A program made the position numbers and the translations under genes. DNA of 64,000 bases from the NCBI GenBank assembly GCA_049323655.1, contig JBMONO010000009.1, positions 62,001 to 126,000 on the forward strand. Direction: 5' to 3'. Below are positions 44,656 to 53,429 of the stretch, piece by piece. The notes under the pieces are model-generated. The model saw nothing but the letters and a program-made list of their open reading frames with translations, ran no database searches and had not been told where the DNA came from. The DNA comes from DB1 sp049323655 (GTDB lineage Bacteria > Desulfobacterota > Desulfobulbia > Desulfobulbales > SURF-16). The first letter of the stretch is position 1, and each line of letters begins with the position of its first letter.

Positions 44656-45497
44656 CAGCTAAAACACCTCGCATGCCCCAACCCCTTGTCACCATCGTCA
44701 TCCCCACCTTCAATCAGGGCCGTTATCTGCCGGCCACGGTGGACCACTGTCTCTTCCAGACTTACCCCAACCTGGAAATCATTCTTGTGGACGGTGGTTC
44801 CACCGACGGAACCAAGGAATATCTGGCAGCGCTTGCCGGCAAAATCGCCAGCCAGCAGATGGAACCGGTCAGTCATCTCGACGACAACGGGGAAATTATC
44901 CGCACACCGATATTCTCCTATCCCCAGAACCGAGACATCACCATCCTGACCTTTGCAGAGGATATCGGGGCAACCCGCACCTATAACGAAGGTCTGCAAA
45001 AGGCCACCGGCAGATACTGCACCTACATTGTCGGCGATGATCTTCCCCATCCCCACATGATCGAGGAGATGGTCAACGTGCTTGAGAGCGGGAAAGCAGA
45101 CTTCGTCTATTCCGATATGAATCTGGTGAATGACGACGGCAGCATAGTCCGCCAGATGCGCCTGCCCGACTATGACTTCGGAAAATGTCTCGCCGACTGG
45201 TTTCATCTCGGGGTCAGCAAACTGTACCGGACCGATCTGCACGATAAAGCAGGATTGATGGATGAAAGGTATACGGCAGCCAACGACTACGATCACTATC
45301 TCCGCTTTGCCATGACCGGCTGCCGCTTTTACCACCTGCCCAGGGTGCTCTATTCCGTGCGCTGGCATGGACCGGCCCGAAAAACAGGGCAACACACCCA
45401 AAGCCGATACGCTACCCTGCTAACAGAATCGAAACAATGTGCAACCAGAGCGCGAAAGTTCCTTGTTTTCACCCAGCAGCATAACGACGAGAAATGA
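44634..45497 (+). CDS. Glycosyltransferase family 2
   Basis: 287 aa from ATG 44634, overlapping the preceding gene; ATG 44673 (MPQPLVTIV) is an alternative. 'LVTIVIPTFNQGRYLPATVD', 'LEIILVDGGSTDGTKEYLAA', 'RTYNEGLQKATGRYCTYIVG' with DD following, 'ADFVYSDMNLVNDDGSIVRQ', 'HLGVSKLYRTDLHDKAGLMD' and 'TAANDYDHYLRFAMTGCRFY' give a standard inverting GT-A fold. Cytoplasmic; no membrane helix. Confidence 0.88.
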   Translation: MPSPASLTAKTPRMPQPLVTIVIPTFNQGRYLPATVDHCLFQTYPNLEIILVDGGSTDGTKEYLAALAGKIASQQMEPVSHLDDNGEIIRTPIFSYPQNRDITILTFAEDIGATRTYNEGLQKATGRYCTYIVGDDLPHPHMIEEMVNVLESGKADFVYSDMNLVNDDGSIVRQMRLPDYDFGKCLADWFHLGVSKLYRTDLHDKAGLMDERYTAANDYDHYLRFAMTGCRFYHLPRVLYSVRWHGPARKTGQHTQSRYATLLTESKQCATRARKFLVFTQQHNDEK

Positions 45498-46849
45498 CAG
45501 CATATACCCCTTTTTTCATACTCGGCCACCCCCGTTCCGGCACCACGGCGCTGGCACGGCTGCTCAACTGCTCCCCCCAGGTGGCCTGCCTCTATCAGGA
45601 AGGAAACCTCCTCTTCCGCCTCTGGCAAACCCTGCAGCGTACCGATGTGCTCACAGAACCGATCGGTGATCTTCTGGCAGATTTTGAGACAACAGCGCAA
45701 CACAACCTTGTTCTTCGCTCTCCTGTGCAGCATTCTCCCAAACTGTGTTTCAGTGACGACACCATCCGGCAACTGATTGCCACCTATCAACAATGTCTGC
45801 AATCATCCCCGGACCCCAAAGAAATTTTCGCCAGGGTATCAAGCAAATTCTTTGCTCTTTTTGCCGACTACACCAAGGCCCGGGTGGTAGGCGACAAGGT
45901 CCCGGATTATCTTTTCATCCCCGACCACATCTCCGCCCCCCACCCGGATTGTCTGCTTATTGCCATAAGCAGAGACCCCAGGGCGGTCATTCACTCTGCC
46001 CTGGAATTCAGCAGAACCACTCTCCATCTTTTTGCCTCACCCAGCGCCTTTGCCATGGCGGTGGCCTATTGCATAAAACAAAAGGGTCTCGATGATTTCT
46101 TTGCCAATTTTGCCCCGGAACGCCGACTGTTCATCAAGCAGGAAAAACTGCAAAACTCCCCGCAGGCTGTGCAGGAAAAAGCACATGCCTTCCTGAAAAT
46201 AGCACCACCTTCGGGGAATGAGGCCGGTGTTGCGTCACCAATAAAAGACTGGCGCCGGGAAATGAATAAAGAGGACCAGGATGCGGCTCTTGCTGTCTGT
46301 TGCGCCTTCGATCTTATGGAAAGAGATCATGAAATCCCCCCTTCCCTATCAGATAAAGCGGAAATCATCAAACAACTCTTCTCCTCCGCCGATGCTGAAA
46401 TCGCGCCACTGGCCAGGCAGGCTGCCTTATTCTTCCACCGTTCAGAAGATGAAAAAAAAGAATTCGGGTTTACCTTGACCCACCTGGCTGATTACTTTTA
46501 TAAACGATCCGCCTTTTCGCGGGCAGAATTGTTCTTCCAGCAGGCAGTAAGTTTTGTGCAGAATGACCCCATCCTCTGGTACAAATACGCCCTCCTCTGT
46601 TATGATACCAAACAATGCCAAACCGCCATCATCTGTCTGGAACAGAGCCAGCGGTATTGCCCTCCGGACCCCTATCATGCTTTTTTACGCGCCAAGATTT
46701 TTTATCTGCAGGGCATGGTGGCAAGACTCATGGGCGATGATGAAAATGCGACAAAGGCATTGCAGGGAGCCCTCAGGGCAAAGCCGGACTTTGCCCTGCC
46801 GTCTAAAATGCTGGAGATCCTCCAATCCTCAAAGGCCGCAAGACGATGA
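45494..46849 (+). CDS. Sulfotransferase-family protein with C-terminal TPR-like region
   Basis: 451 aa. The P-loop 'FFILGHPRSGTTALARLLNC' lies at the very N-terminus. The second site reads 'CLLIAISRDPRAVIHSALEF'. Residues about 330-445 are helical TPR-like pairs ('FTLTHLADYFYKRSAFSRAE', 'PILWYKYALLCYDTKQCQTA', 'MVARLMGDDENATKALQGAL'). TPR-linked sulfotransferases are known in bacteria with unknown acceptors. The TPRs could recruit a protein acceptor such as flagellin, by analogy with the TPR-OGT at the island start. ATGA overlaps on both sides. Confidence 0.8.
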   Translation: MTAYTPFFILGHPRSGTTALARLLNCSPQVACLYQEGNLLFRLWQTLQRTDVLTEPIGDLLADFETTAQHNLVLRSPVQHSPKLCFSDDTIRQLIATYQQCLQSSPDPKEIFARVSSKFFALFADYTKARVVGDKVPDYLFIPDHISAPHPDCLLIAISRDPRAVIHSALEFSRTTLHLFASPSAFAMAVAYCIKQKGLDDFFANFAPERRLFIKQEKLQNSPQAVQEKAHAFLKIAPPSGNEAGVASPIKDWRREMNKEDQDAALAVCCAFDLMERDHEIPPSLSDKAEIIKQLFSSADAEIAPLARQAALFFHRSEDEKKEFGFTLTHLADYFYKRSAFSRAELFFQQAVSFVQNDPILWYKYALLCYDTKQCQTAIICLEQSQRYCPPDPYHAFLRAKIFYLQGMVARLMGDDENATKALQGALRAKPDFALPSKMLEILQSSKAARR

Positions 46850-48756
46850 ATGACGCGCAACCAGACTTTTTGCAAGCCAATATAATCCTGCTGCAGCAGC
46901 ATAAGCCCGATTTGCTCACCTTTGCCGGGGCTGTCCAGGAGTTTGTTAATTTCGACATCGTTACCTCTCAGGACGGGCTGCTGAATATCAGGGCACCCCA
47001 TCCTCTCACCAAACTTCCTGAACTGGTACATGACACCGCGCATCTTGCCGCTGGTTTTTCCGACCTGGTCGACCTCCTGACAAAAGAGCAGAACGCTATC
47101 ATTTTTCAGGTCGGCATGGGTTTTAGCTACGAGATGAAGTTTCTTCTGCAGAAATTCCCGGGATTTCGCTATGTTATTCTTGAGCCGCATCCCCAGATAT
47201 TTGCCGCGGCGCTCAAATCAGTAGACCTTTCTTTCCTGCTTGCCAATTCCAATGTTGTTCTCCTGGTTGGCAGCACCATCAATATCCCCAATCTCCTCCA
47301 ACAGGAAGACGATGCGCTGCGCACCCTGCCGATGCACCTGGTTTCCCACCAGAAACTTCTTGAACTTTTCCCGGATATCTATAAACCGCTGTTCTCCAGG
47401 CTGCAGAGCGAACTCGCAAATTTTCAAGGGAAGCTACAGACCATTGTCAGACAGGGTCCCCTGCTCTTTACCAATACCATCACCAATGCGCCCCGCTTGA
47501 ACGAATCCGCAACTGTGCAAGTCCTAAAGAATATCGCCCAAGGGCTGCCCGCGGTTTGTGTGGCGGCCGGTCCTTCCCTGACAAAAAACATAGCCCAGCT
47601 CAAGGGCCGGGAAAACAGCGTATTTATCATTGCCGTGGACAGTGCAGTCAAGGTGCTGATCGATCACGGCATCACCCCCCACATCATTGTGACCATTGAT
47701 CCCATTGCGGCAAGCCTTGTGAAACTGCGGAATGTTCTTATTAAGCACGCCGATATTGCCCTGGCCTGGACGCCCGAGGCCTTCCCGGAAACCATCAGAG
47801 GCTTTCGAAATGGACCAAAGTTTGTCATTCCCGGCATCAATGATCTTTTCCGCCTCTACCTGGCACCCCTTTTTACCGGGCAGGATACCCCCTTTCCCCA
47901 CATGCTCTCCGTTACCCATGCCGCCACCCAGTTGGCCAAAGTGGCTGGCTGCAATCCCCTCATTTTCATCGGCCTCGACCTGGCCTTAAGCGGCGAACAG
48001 GATCATGCCGAGGGCAGCCCCATTGCCTGGAAAAAATTTACGCAGGAGCAACGAATAAAAATCCCCGGCTGGAATGGCAGCGAGGTGGAAACCATTGCCG
48101 TGCTCAGAAACCAGCTGCTCGCCCTGCAGAGCATCATCAGCCAGAGCAAGGAGATGCGCTTTATCGACGCCACCGAGGGAGGTGCCCTGATTGCCGGCAC
48201 CGAAATCATGTCGCTCAAACAGGCCCTTGACCACTATGCCGATAAACAGATGGCCTTTGCCATGGTTATCGACAGAATTTTTCACCAGGCCGCCAAGCCG
48301 GAGCGGGAGGCCATTGCTCAGAGGCTTCAGGACCTGCAGAAGGAAGTAAAAGCAAGCCGGAACACCGCGCAAACCGGTCTCAGCAATGGATTAGAGGCCA
48401 GGAAACAATGGAAAATCGCCAAAATCCCGAGCAAAAAAGCCCAGGCAATAAAGAAATTCAGAAAAGCTGTAATCGCCTCCGGCAACGCCTTTGACAAACT
48501 GATGAACCTCCTCGATCTGACCAATGCACTCTATCCCCTGCGCGCTTCTGCCCACCATGAGTTCATCTATGCCAGAAAAAAGTTTAATGAGGCCGCTGCT
48601 GAGAAAAATGCGGAACAGAGCATCTTTGATGAACTGGAACAGAACCTCGGCTATTTCAACTCCTGGATCACCACCACCAAGAAGGCAGAAGCGATCATCG
48701 AGCCGATCATCAAAGAGATGGCAGCCTGCGGCAAGGCCGGTAAAAAAGCCCCATGA
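46846..48756 (+). CDS. maf: Motility accessory factor (Maf) / DUF115 family protein
   Basis: 636 aa. 'NAIIFQVGMGFSYEMKFLLQ' and 'YVILEPHPQIFAAALKSVDL' lead into the MptE-like DUF115 core: 'AVCVAAGPSLTKNIAQLKGR', 'VFIIAVDSAVKVLIDHGITP', 'IIVTIDPIAASLVKL', 'NPLIFIGLDLALSGEQDHAE'. The C-terminal ~180 residues are helical and Lys-rich. Maf proteins are needed for transfer of nonulosonic acids to flagellin in Campylobacter, Helicobacter and Aeromonas. Together with NeuB- and NeuA-like genes and fliC nearby, this is the strongest link between the island and the flagellum. Confidence 0.87.
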   Translation: MNDAQPDFLQANIILLQQHKPDLLTFAGAVQEFVNFDIVTSQDGLLNIRAPHPLTKLPELVHDTAHLAAGFSDLVDLLTKEQNAIIFQVGMGFSYEMKFLLQKFPGFRYVILEPHPQIFAAALKSVDLSFLLANSNVVLLVGSTINIPNLLQQEDDALRTLPMHLVSHQKLLELFPDIYKPLFSRLQSELANFQGKLQTIVRQGPLLFTNTITNAPRLNESATVQVLKNIAQGLPAVCVAAGPSLTKNIAQLKGRENSVFIIAVDSAVKVLIDHGITPHIIVTIDPIAASLVKLRNVLIKHADIALAWTPEAFPETIRGFRNGPKFVIPGINDLFRLYLAPLFTGQDTPFPHMLSVTHAATQLAKVAGCNPLIFIGLDLALSGEQDHAEGSPIAWKKFTQEQRIKIPGWNGSEVETIAVLRNQLLALQSIISQSKEMRFIDATEGGALIAGTEIMSLKQALDHYADKQMAFAMVIDRIFHQAAKPEREAIAQRLQDLQKEVKASRNTAQTGLSNGLEARKQWKIAKIPSKKAQAIKKFRKAVIASGNAFDKLMNLLDLTNALYPLRASAHHEFIYARKKFNEAAAEKNAEQSIFDELEQNLGYFNSWITTTKKAEAIIEPIIKEMAACGKAGKKAP

Positions 48757-49766
48757 CCGGTAGCAACCAGAACAGAAGCGCCTTTATCACCGGCATCACC
48801 GGCCAGGACGGCAGCTATCTGGCGGAACTGCTGCTGGACAAGGGCTACCGGGTATGGGGTTTGGTGCGCCGGGTGGCCTTTGAGGACGAGGCGCACCGTA
48901 TGCACCGCATCGCCCACCTGCTTGACCGGATAGAACTCATCCCCGGCTCGCTGGAGAGTTTTCCCAGCCTGTACAATGCCATACGAAAAATCAAGCCGGA
49001 TGAGGTGTACCATTTGGCGGCCCAGAGTTACGTCAGCACCAGCTTCGAGGATGAATTTTCCACCTTGAACGCCAATATCAACGGCACCCACAATATCCTG
49101 GCCGCCTGCCGCGACCTGGTGCCCGATACCCGTTTCTACTTTGCCGGCTCAAGCGAGATGTTCGGCCGCCCCACCCGGGTGCCCCAGGATGAAAAAACCC
49201 CGTTTGAGCCACGCTCCGCCTATGGCATCTCCAAGGTTGCCGGCTTCCATCTCACCAAAAACTACCGGGAAACCTACGGCCTTTTCGCCTGCAGCGGCAT
49301 TCTTTACAATCACGAATCACCGCGGCGCGGTTTTGAATTTGTCACCCGCAAAATCACCTCCCATGTGGCCAAGATAAAAAGGGGGTTAAAAGACAGGCTG
49401 GAGCTTGGGAACCTTGAGGCGCGACGCGACTGGGGCCATGCCCGGAAGTACATGGAGGCCGTCTGGCTGATGCTGCAGCAGCCCGAACCGCGGGATTATG
49501 TTATCTGTTCCGGCAAGACCCACTCGGTAAGAGAATTCTGCAGAATCGCCTTTAACTGTGTCGGCCTCGATTACCGGGATTACGTCCGGTCGGTGGATAA
49601 ATTTTACCGGGCCGAAGACAGCGACAAGGTGCTGGTGGGCAGTCCCGCCCAAGCGGAAAACATCTTAGGCTGGCGTTACGATTATCCTCTGGAAAAAATG
49701 ATTCAGGAAATGGTTGATCACGATCTTGCCCAGCTGCCCGCTGATCCTGGCGGGCACATGGCGTGA
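48753..49766 (+). CDS. gmd: GDP-mannose 4,6-dehydratase
   Basis: 337 aa short-chain dehydrogenase fold. The NAD(P) loop is 'AFITGITGQDGSYLAELLLD'; then 'DEVYHLAAQSYVSTSFED', catalytic 'FYFAGSSEMFGRPTRV', YxxxK in 'SAYGISKVAGFHLTKNY', and the GMD-specific 'GILYNHESPRRGFEFVTRKI' and 'LGNLEARRDWGHARKYMEAV'. It makes GDP-4-keto-6-deoxymannose, the precursor of GDP-fucose, rhamnose or perosamine. No fcl, rmd or per gene is in the window, so the next step must come from elsewhere or from an unrecognised island gene. ATGA overlap with maf. Confidence 0.94.
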   Translation: MTGSNQNRSAFITGITGQDGSYLAELLLDKGYRVWGLVRRVAFEDEAHRMHRIAHLLDRIELIPGSLESFPSLYNAIRKIKPDEVYHLAAQSYVSTSFEDEFSTLNANINGTHNILAACRDLVPDTRFYFAGSSEMFGRPTRVPQDEKTPFEPRSAYGISKVAGFHLTKNYRETYGLFACSGILYNHESPRRGFEFVTRKITSHVAKIKRGLKDRLELGNLEARRDWGHARKYMEAVWLMLQQPEPRDYVICSGKTHSVREFCRIAFNCVGLDYRDYVRSVDKFYRAEDSDKVLVGSPAQAENILGWRYDYPLEKMIQEMVDHDLAQLPADPGGHMA

Positions 49767-49799
49767 TCAGCGGAGATCAGGAGACAAAGGGGCGGCAGC

Positions 49800-50939
49800 A
49801 TGGAATCGCTGAGGAGCAAACTTGTCATCATCGGCGCCGGCCTTGCCGCCATGACGGCCGCCATCACCGCCCAGAAAAAGATTAACGATATTGTCCTGAT
49901 TGATAAAGGAAACATATTTTCCAGCGGCTCCACCTTTCATAACCGCAACCGATGCTGGGGAATCACCCATGCCGTGGATGATCAGGAAAAAGATCTGCTC
50001 TTTCAAGCGATTCAGCAAATAAGCAGAGGGACAAATAATGCTCGCCTCAGTCATATTCTGGTTGAAGAGTCATCCTCAGCCTTCCGGCAACTGGAAAGCT
50101 TGGGGGTCTCGTTTCTCCGCGAGGCCACAGGGATGATCAAACGGGTACAGCCCTGTTTCTGTCCCCAGCCACTGGCTGCGATCATCACCTCTACAGATCA
50201 GGTTCACCGCTGTCTTGCCAGACGCCTCGCCAGAGGCAATATCCGTTTGCTGGAAAAAACCGCAGCCACGAAAATACTGCTTGATCAGAACAGAATCTCC
50301 GGGGTCCTTGCCCTGTCCCATGGCAGGGAGATACACATCTCCTGCCGGTCGGTAATCCTGGCCTGCGGCGGTGGAGCGGCCCTGTTCCCCCATCATATCG
50401 TCGATCCAGGGCTTGTCGGTGACGGCTATAGACTCCTGGACGACCTCGGCATTCCGCTCCATAATATGGAGTACCGCCAATGGGTCTGGGAAGACGTCTC
50501 TCCCATGGCCTCCCGTTTTCAGCTCAGTTATTTCGCTGACGGAAACCATCGTTTTCTTGACGCCACCGACACCGAAATCCCTCTCCCTCCGAAAAACTCC
50601 CCTCTCAGCCAATCGCGCCTCGGCCACGTCCCGATCAGCAATCTGCAGCCGGATAAAGAATTTGACTCACCCCTTCGCACGGCTGCAGAAACATCTGCCA
50701 TCACGGTAGTCCGCAACTCGACCGGCGCAGTCATCAATCACATCCTTCCCCATGTCCAGGTTTGCCACGGTGGCGTACTGATTTCGGAAAATGGCGAGAC
50801 CGGCATAAACGGCCTTTTTGCCGCAGGCGAAATCACCACCGGCATGCATGGCGGTGACCGGATCGGCGGCATGATGATAGCCAATTGTCTTGTCTATGGC
50901 AGACGGGCCGCCGAGGCAGCCAGCCGTTTGATCGGGTGA
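49800..50939 (+). CDS. FAD-dependent oxidoreductase, NadB/FrdA superfamily
   Basis: 379 aa, shorter than L-aspartate oxidase or fumarate reductase (about 530-600). The FAD loop 'KLVIIGAGLAAMTAAITAQK' starts the protein, 'VILACGGGAALFPHHIV' is central, and the C-terminal FAD motif is 'GLFAAGEITTGMHGGDRIGG' with 'LVYGRRAAEAASRL'. 'NHILPHVQVCHGGVLISENG' aligns with the substrate region of the family. It is the last gene of the array, 33 bp after gmd. It may oxidise a sugar or quinone-linked intermediate; a separate metabolic role is equally possible. Confidence 0.75.
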   Translation: MESLRSKLVIIGAGLAAMTAAITAQKKINDIVLIDKGNIFSSGSTFHNRNRCWGITHAVDDQEKDLLFQAIQQISRGTNNARLSHILVEESSSAFRQLESLGVSFLREATGMIKRVQPCFCPQPLAAIITSTDQVHRCLARRLARGNIRLLEKTAATKILLDQNRISGVLALSHGREIHISCRSVILACGGGAALFPHHIVDPGLVGDGYRLLDDLGIPLHNMEYRQWVWEDVSPMASRFQLSYFADGNHRFLDATDTEIPLPPKNSPLSQSRLGHVPISNLQPDKEFDSPLRTAAETSAITVVRNSTGAVINHILPHVQVCHGGVLISENGETGINGLFAAGEITTGMHGGDRIGGMMIANCLVYGRRAAEAASRLIG

Positions 50940-50974
50940 TGATTTGTTTGGTTGCCCGACCGAGAGGTGAGAGG

Positions 50975-51723
50975 TCAGCCCGGCTCATCAGCATCGACCG
51001 CGCCCCGCCCCCCGAAGATCCGCACCCCTATTATGCTGATTTCATAGAGAATGACGAGCGGTACCGCCATGAGCAGCTGGTTGACCACATCCGGGGTGGG
51101 GGTGAGGATGGCGGCAATGACAAAGGAGAGGAGAAAGGCGTATTTGCGGTTACGGGACAGAAAGGCCCGGTCTACGATGCCGAGGCGGGCGAGCAGCACC
51201 ATGAACACCGGCATTTCAAACGCCACCCCAAAGGCGATGAGCAGCCGCAGGCTGAGCGAAAAATATTCCTTGACCGTGGGCAGGGCGGTGAGAAAATCGG
51301 TGGTGTAGCCCATGAGAAAACGGAAAGCGGGCGGAAAGACGACGTAATAGCCGAAGGCGGCGCCGCCGAGGAAGCAGAAGGAGGAGAGCAGGGTGAAGGG
51401 GATGATCACCCGCTTTTCATGCTGATAGAGACCCGGGGCGATAAAGACCCAGACCTGCCAGAAGATCACCGGGCTGGCCAGGAGAATGCCGCAGACCAGG
51501 GCGAGCTTCAGATAAAAAAAAAGGCCTCCTGGTAGGAAGTGAAGATCAGGCTCGATGTCTCCGGCAACACCGCAAAGAGCGGCCGAACAAACCAGGCGCC
51601 GATCTCCTCGACAAAGGCGTAGGAGACGGCAAAACCGACAAGCACGGCAACAAGGGAACGAATGAGGCTGGTGCGCAGATCGCGCAAATGTTCGGTTAGA
51701 GCCTGTTTTTCAAATGTATCCAT
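50975..51723 (-). pseudogene. tatC: tatC with a frameshift in a T9 tract
   Basis: Twin-arginine translocase subunit TatC split into two frames. The upstream part starts at ATG 51723 (MDTFEKQALTEHLRDLRTSL, FVRPLFAVLPETSSLIFTSY) and runs into the stop after 'QEAFFFI'. The rest continues as 'LKLALVCGILLASPVIFWQV', 'YYVVFPPAFRFLMGYTTDFL', 'FGVAFEMPVFMVLLARLGIV' and 'ILTPTPDVVNQLLMAVPLVI'. The break is at A9 on the plus strand (51514-51522). One more base would restore EAFFFYLKLAL, the usual TatC reading. This can be a sequencing error, a real mutation, or slippage on U9. No tatA or tatB nearby. Confidence 0.88.
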
Positions 51724-51770
51724 ACTGGCTCCGGCCGGTATCGGGGAAAAGATGTCTCTCAGCAATCAAG

Positions 51771-51830
51771 ATGGTCACGCAAAAAGTCAATTTCGGAGAT
51801 GGCTAAGCCCAAAAAAACACTATAGTCGCC
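51771..51830 (-). repeat. Dispersed intergenic repeat, copy B
   Basis: Reverse complement of the 5656-5713 element with three mismatches in the core (CTTAGCCATC, then CCGAAATTGACTTTTTGCG). It lies directly upstream of tatC in the roughly 280-bp divergent gap before the YkgJ-like gene; nothing else was recognised in that gap. Confidence 0.8.
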
Positions 51831-52007
51831 GGTCGCGACATGGTCAAGAACCAACCGAAGAAGAGTTGCGGAACGCGACAAAACCTGGTAAGCGAATAGC
51901 CAAAAATATCGTCACCATTTCGTTCTGTCATGCGGGACCAGGAGCCGTCACCGCTTCACAGGCAGAATTGTCCCCATCATTGCCGCGCGGCTCCCAAAGC
52001 AGGCTCC

Positions 52008-52898
52008 ATGCTGACCCCAACCCAGAAAGAACGTTGCCAGGCCGGGCTGGAACGGCTGCGCAACCCGATCCTCCCTCTGGTCCAGCTGGCCGGCATGCTC
52101 TATCTGACCGGCCCCTTTACCGGACTCGCCGAACTGCTTGCCGAACTGCGCGAGCCGGTGGAAACAGGCGGTCTCCGCTATGACGATCCAGCGGCCCAGC
52201 TCGCCCCCTACCTTGCGGCGATGCAGCCTTACGAACGGCTCAAAATTCCCGGCCGCCCGGAACGGATCATTGTTGACGAGAACATGCAGGCCCCGGATCA
52301 ATTCACCGCCCTGGCCGGCTGGGTCGGCCAGAACGTCCTGGCCCAGGAACTCGAAAAGATCAACAGCATGCTCTGCGGGCCCTGCAACTGCACCCTCTGC
52401 TGCATCGGCCCAGAGGAAGATGCAGCGCAGGAATTTTTCGAAATCCCGCTCACCGAAAAGGAAACCGCTCTTTTTCCCCTGCCGATCCGCAACGATGAAC
52501 AGACCAGGGCCGCCACTCCGGCGGATGACCCGCCTTTACCGGTCGCCGGCATCCCATTTTATGCCCAGCCGGCCGCCCTCTACCGCTGGCGAAGCGGCTG
52601 GAGCATGATCCTGCCCCGGGGCAGCCGCTGCCCGCAGCTCGACCCGACCAGTGGCGGCTGTGGCATATACCCGGCCCGGCCGGCGGTCTGCCGGCTGCCC
52701 CAGATTTTTCCCTACATCCTTGAACGGGACGAGAGTCTGGACCGTGACTATGACGGCCGGCTGCTGCCGGGCTTTATCCTGCGCGACAAACTGCTGGCGG
52801 TCTGGGACTGCCCCTATGTCCGCGAGTTTCAGGAGGAGATCGCTGCATACGCCGCATTGTCGAGCGTCCAGCCGGTCTTTCGGGAAAACAAAGGGTAA
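52008..52898 (+). CDS. YkgJ-family Cys-cluster (Zn/Fe-chelating) protein
   Basis: 296 aa from ATG 52008; a longer upstream reading has non-coding character. The helical N-terminal ~110 residues have no known domain. The Cys cluster is 'MLCGPCNCTLCCIGPEEDAA' (CxxCxxxCC), with later Cys in 'GSRCPQLDPTSGGCGIYPAR' and 'PAVCRLPQIFP', the PF03692 arrangement. Proteins of this family bind zinc or an iron-sulfur cluster; their reactions are mostly unknown. Convergent with the DUF3124 gene. Confidence 0.8.
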   Translation: MLTPTQKERCQAGLERLRNPILPLVQLAGMLYLTGPFTGLAELLAELREPVETGGLRYDDPAAQLAPYLAAMQPYERLKIPGRPERIIVDENMQAPDQFTALAGWVGQNVLAQELEKINSMLCGPCNCTLCCIGPEEDAAQEFFEIPLTEKETALFPLPIRNDEQTRAATPADDPPLPVAGIPFYAQPAALYRWRSGWSMILPRGSRCPQLDPTSGGCGIYPARPAVCRLPQIFPYILERDESLDRDYDGRLLPGFILRDKLLAVWDCPYVREFQEEIAAYAALSSVQPVFRENKG

Positions 52899-52940
52899 CT
52901 ATGGCGATTGCTCGAAACATCCGCGACCGCAATCCTGCCT

Positions 52941-53429
52941 TCACTTGCCGCTGGTGATGACCTGAGCCCGGGAGGTAAAGGAGATGCCCTGCTGGCCTTC
53001 CGCCCCGATCATGACAGCTTCGACCAGCAGCGGGTTGACCGGCTGCGCCGCCTGCCACTCGACGAGAAAGTTGGCACCGGAACCGCCTGACTTGTCCTTC
53101 TGCGGGATCACAAAACGGGTTGATTCAAGCGGGCGGAGCACCACCGGCTGTTCGAGAAACTTCCTGATCATCTCCCCCCTGGTGCCGTAATAATCAACAG
53201 TGGTGAGGGTAACGGAGTGGCGCACGTCGACGTTGCGGATACTTAAAGTGGCGGTGAGCAGGATCGGCAGCTCACGGTTGCCGCCATAGATATGGGAGTA
53301 GACCGGCACATAAAGGGTTTGCCCCTGCGACAGAGGCACCGCCTCATCCGCCCGGCACGGCATGGAAAAACCGCTGATCGTCATACTGATCATCATCAGC
53401 ACCAGGCGGCACCAGGACAACTTTTTCAT
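52941..53429 (-). CDS. DUF3124 secreted protein
   Basis: 162 aa. N-terminal signal peptide: KK, hydrophobic 'LVLMMISMTISGFSM', then PCRADEA. The mature part matches the DUF3124 pattern: 'LYVPVYSHIYGGNRELPILL', 'TATLSIRNVDVRHSV', 'DYYGTRGEMIRKFL', 'GGSGANFLVEWQAA', 'EAVMIGAEGQQGISF'. Periplasmic or envelope protein of unknown function; a lipobox at the Cys is possible but poor. Overlaps the upstream cyclo-ligase gene by ATGA, so they are co-transcribed. Confidence 0.85.
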   Translation of the reverse strand: MKKLSWCRLVLMMISMTISGFSMPCRADEAVPLSQGQTLYVPVYSHIYGGNRELPILLTATLSIRNVDVRHSVTLTTVDYYGTRGEMIRKFLEQPVVLRPLESTRFVIPQKDKSGGSGANFLVEWQAAQPVNPLLVEAVMIGAEGQQGISFTSRAQVITSGK

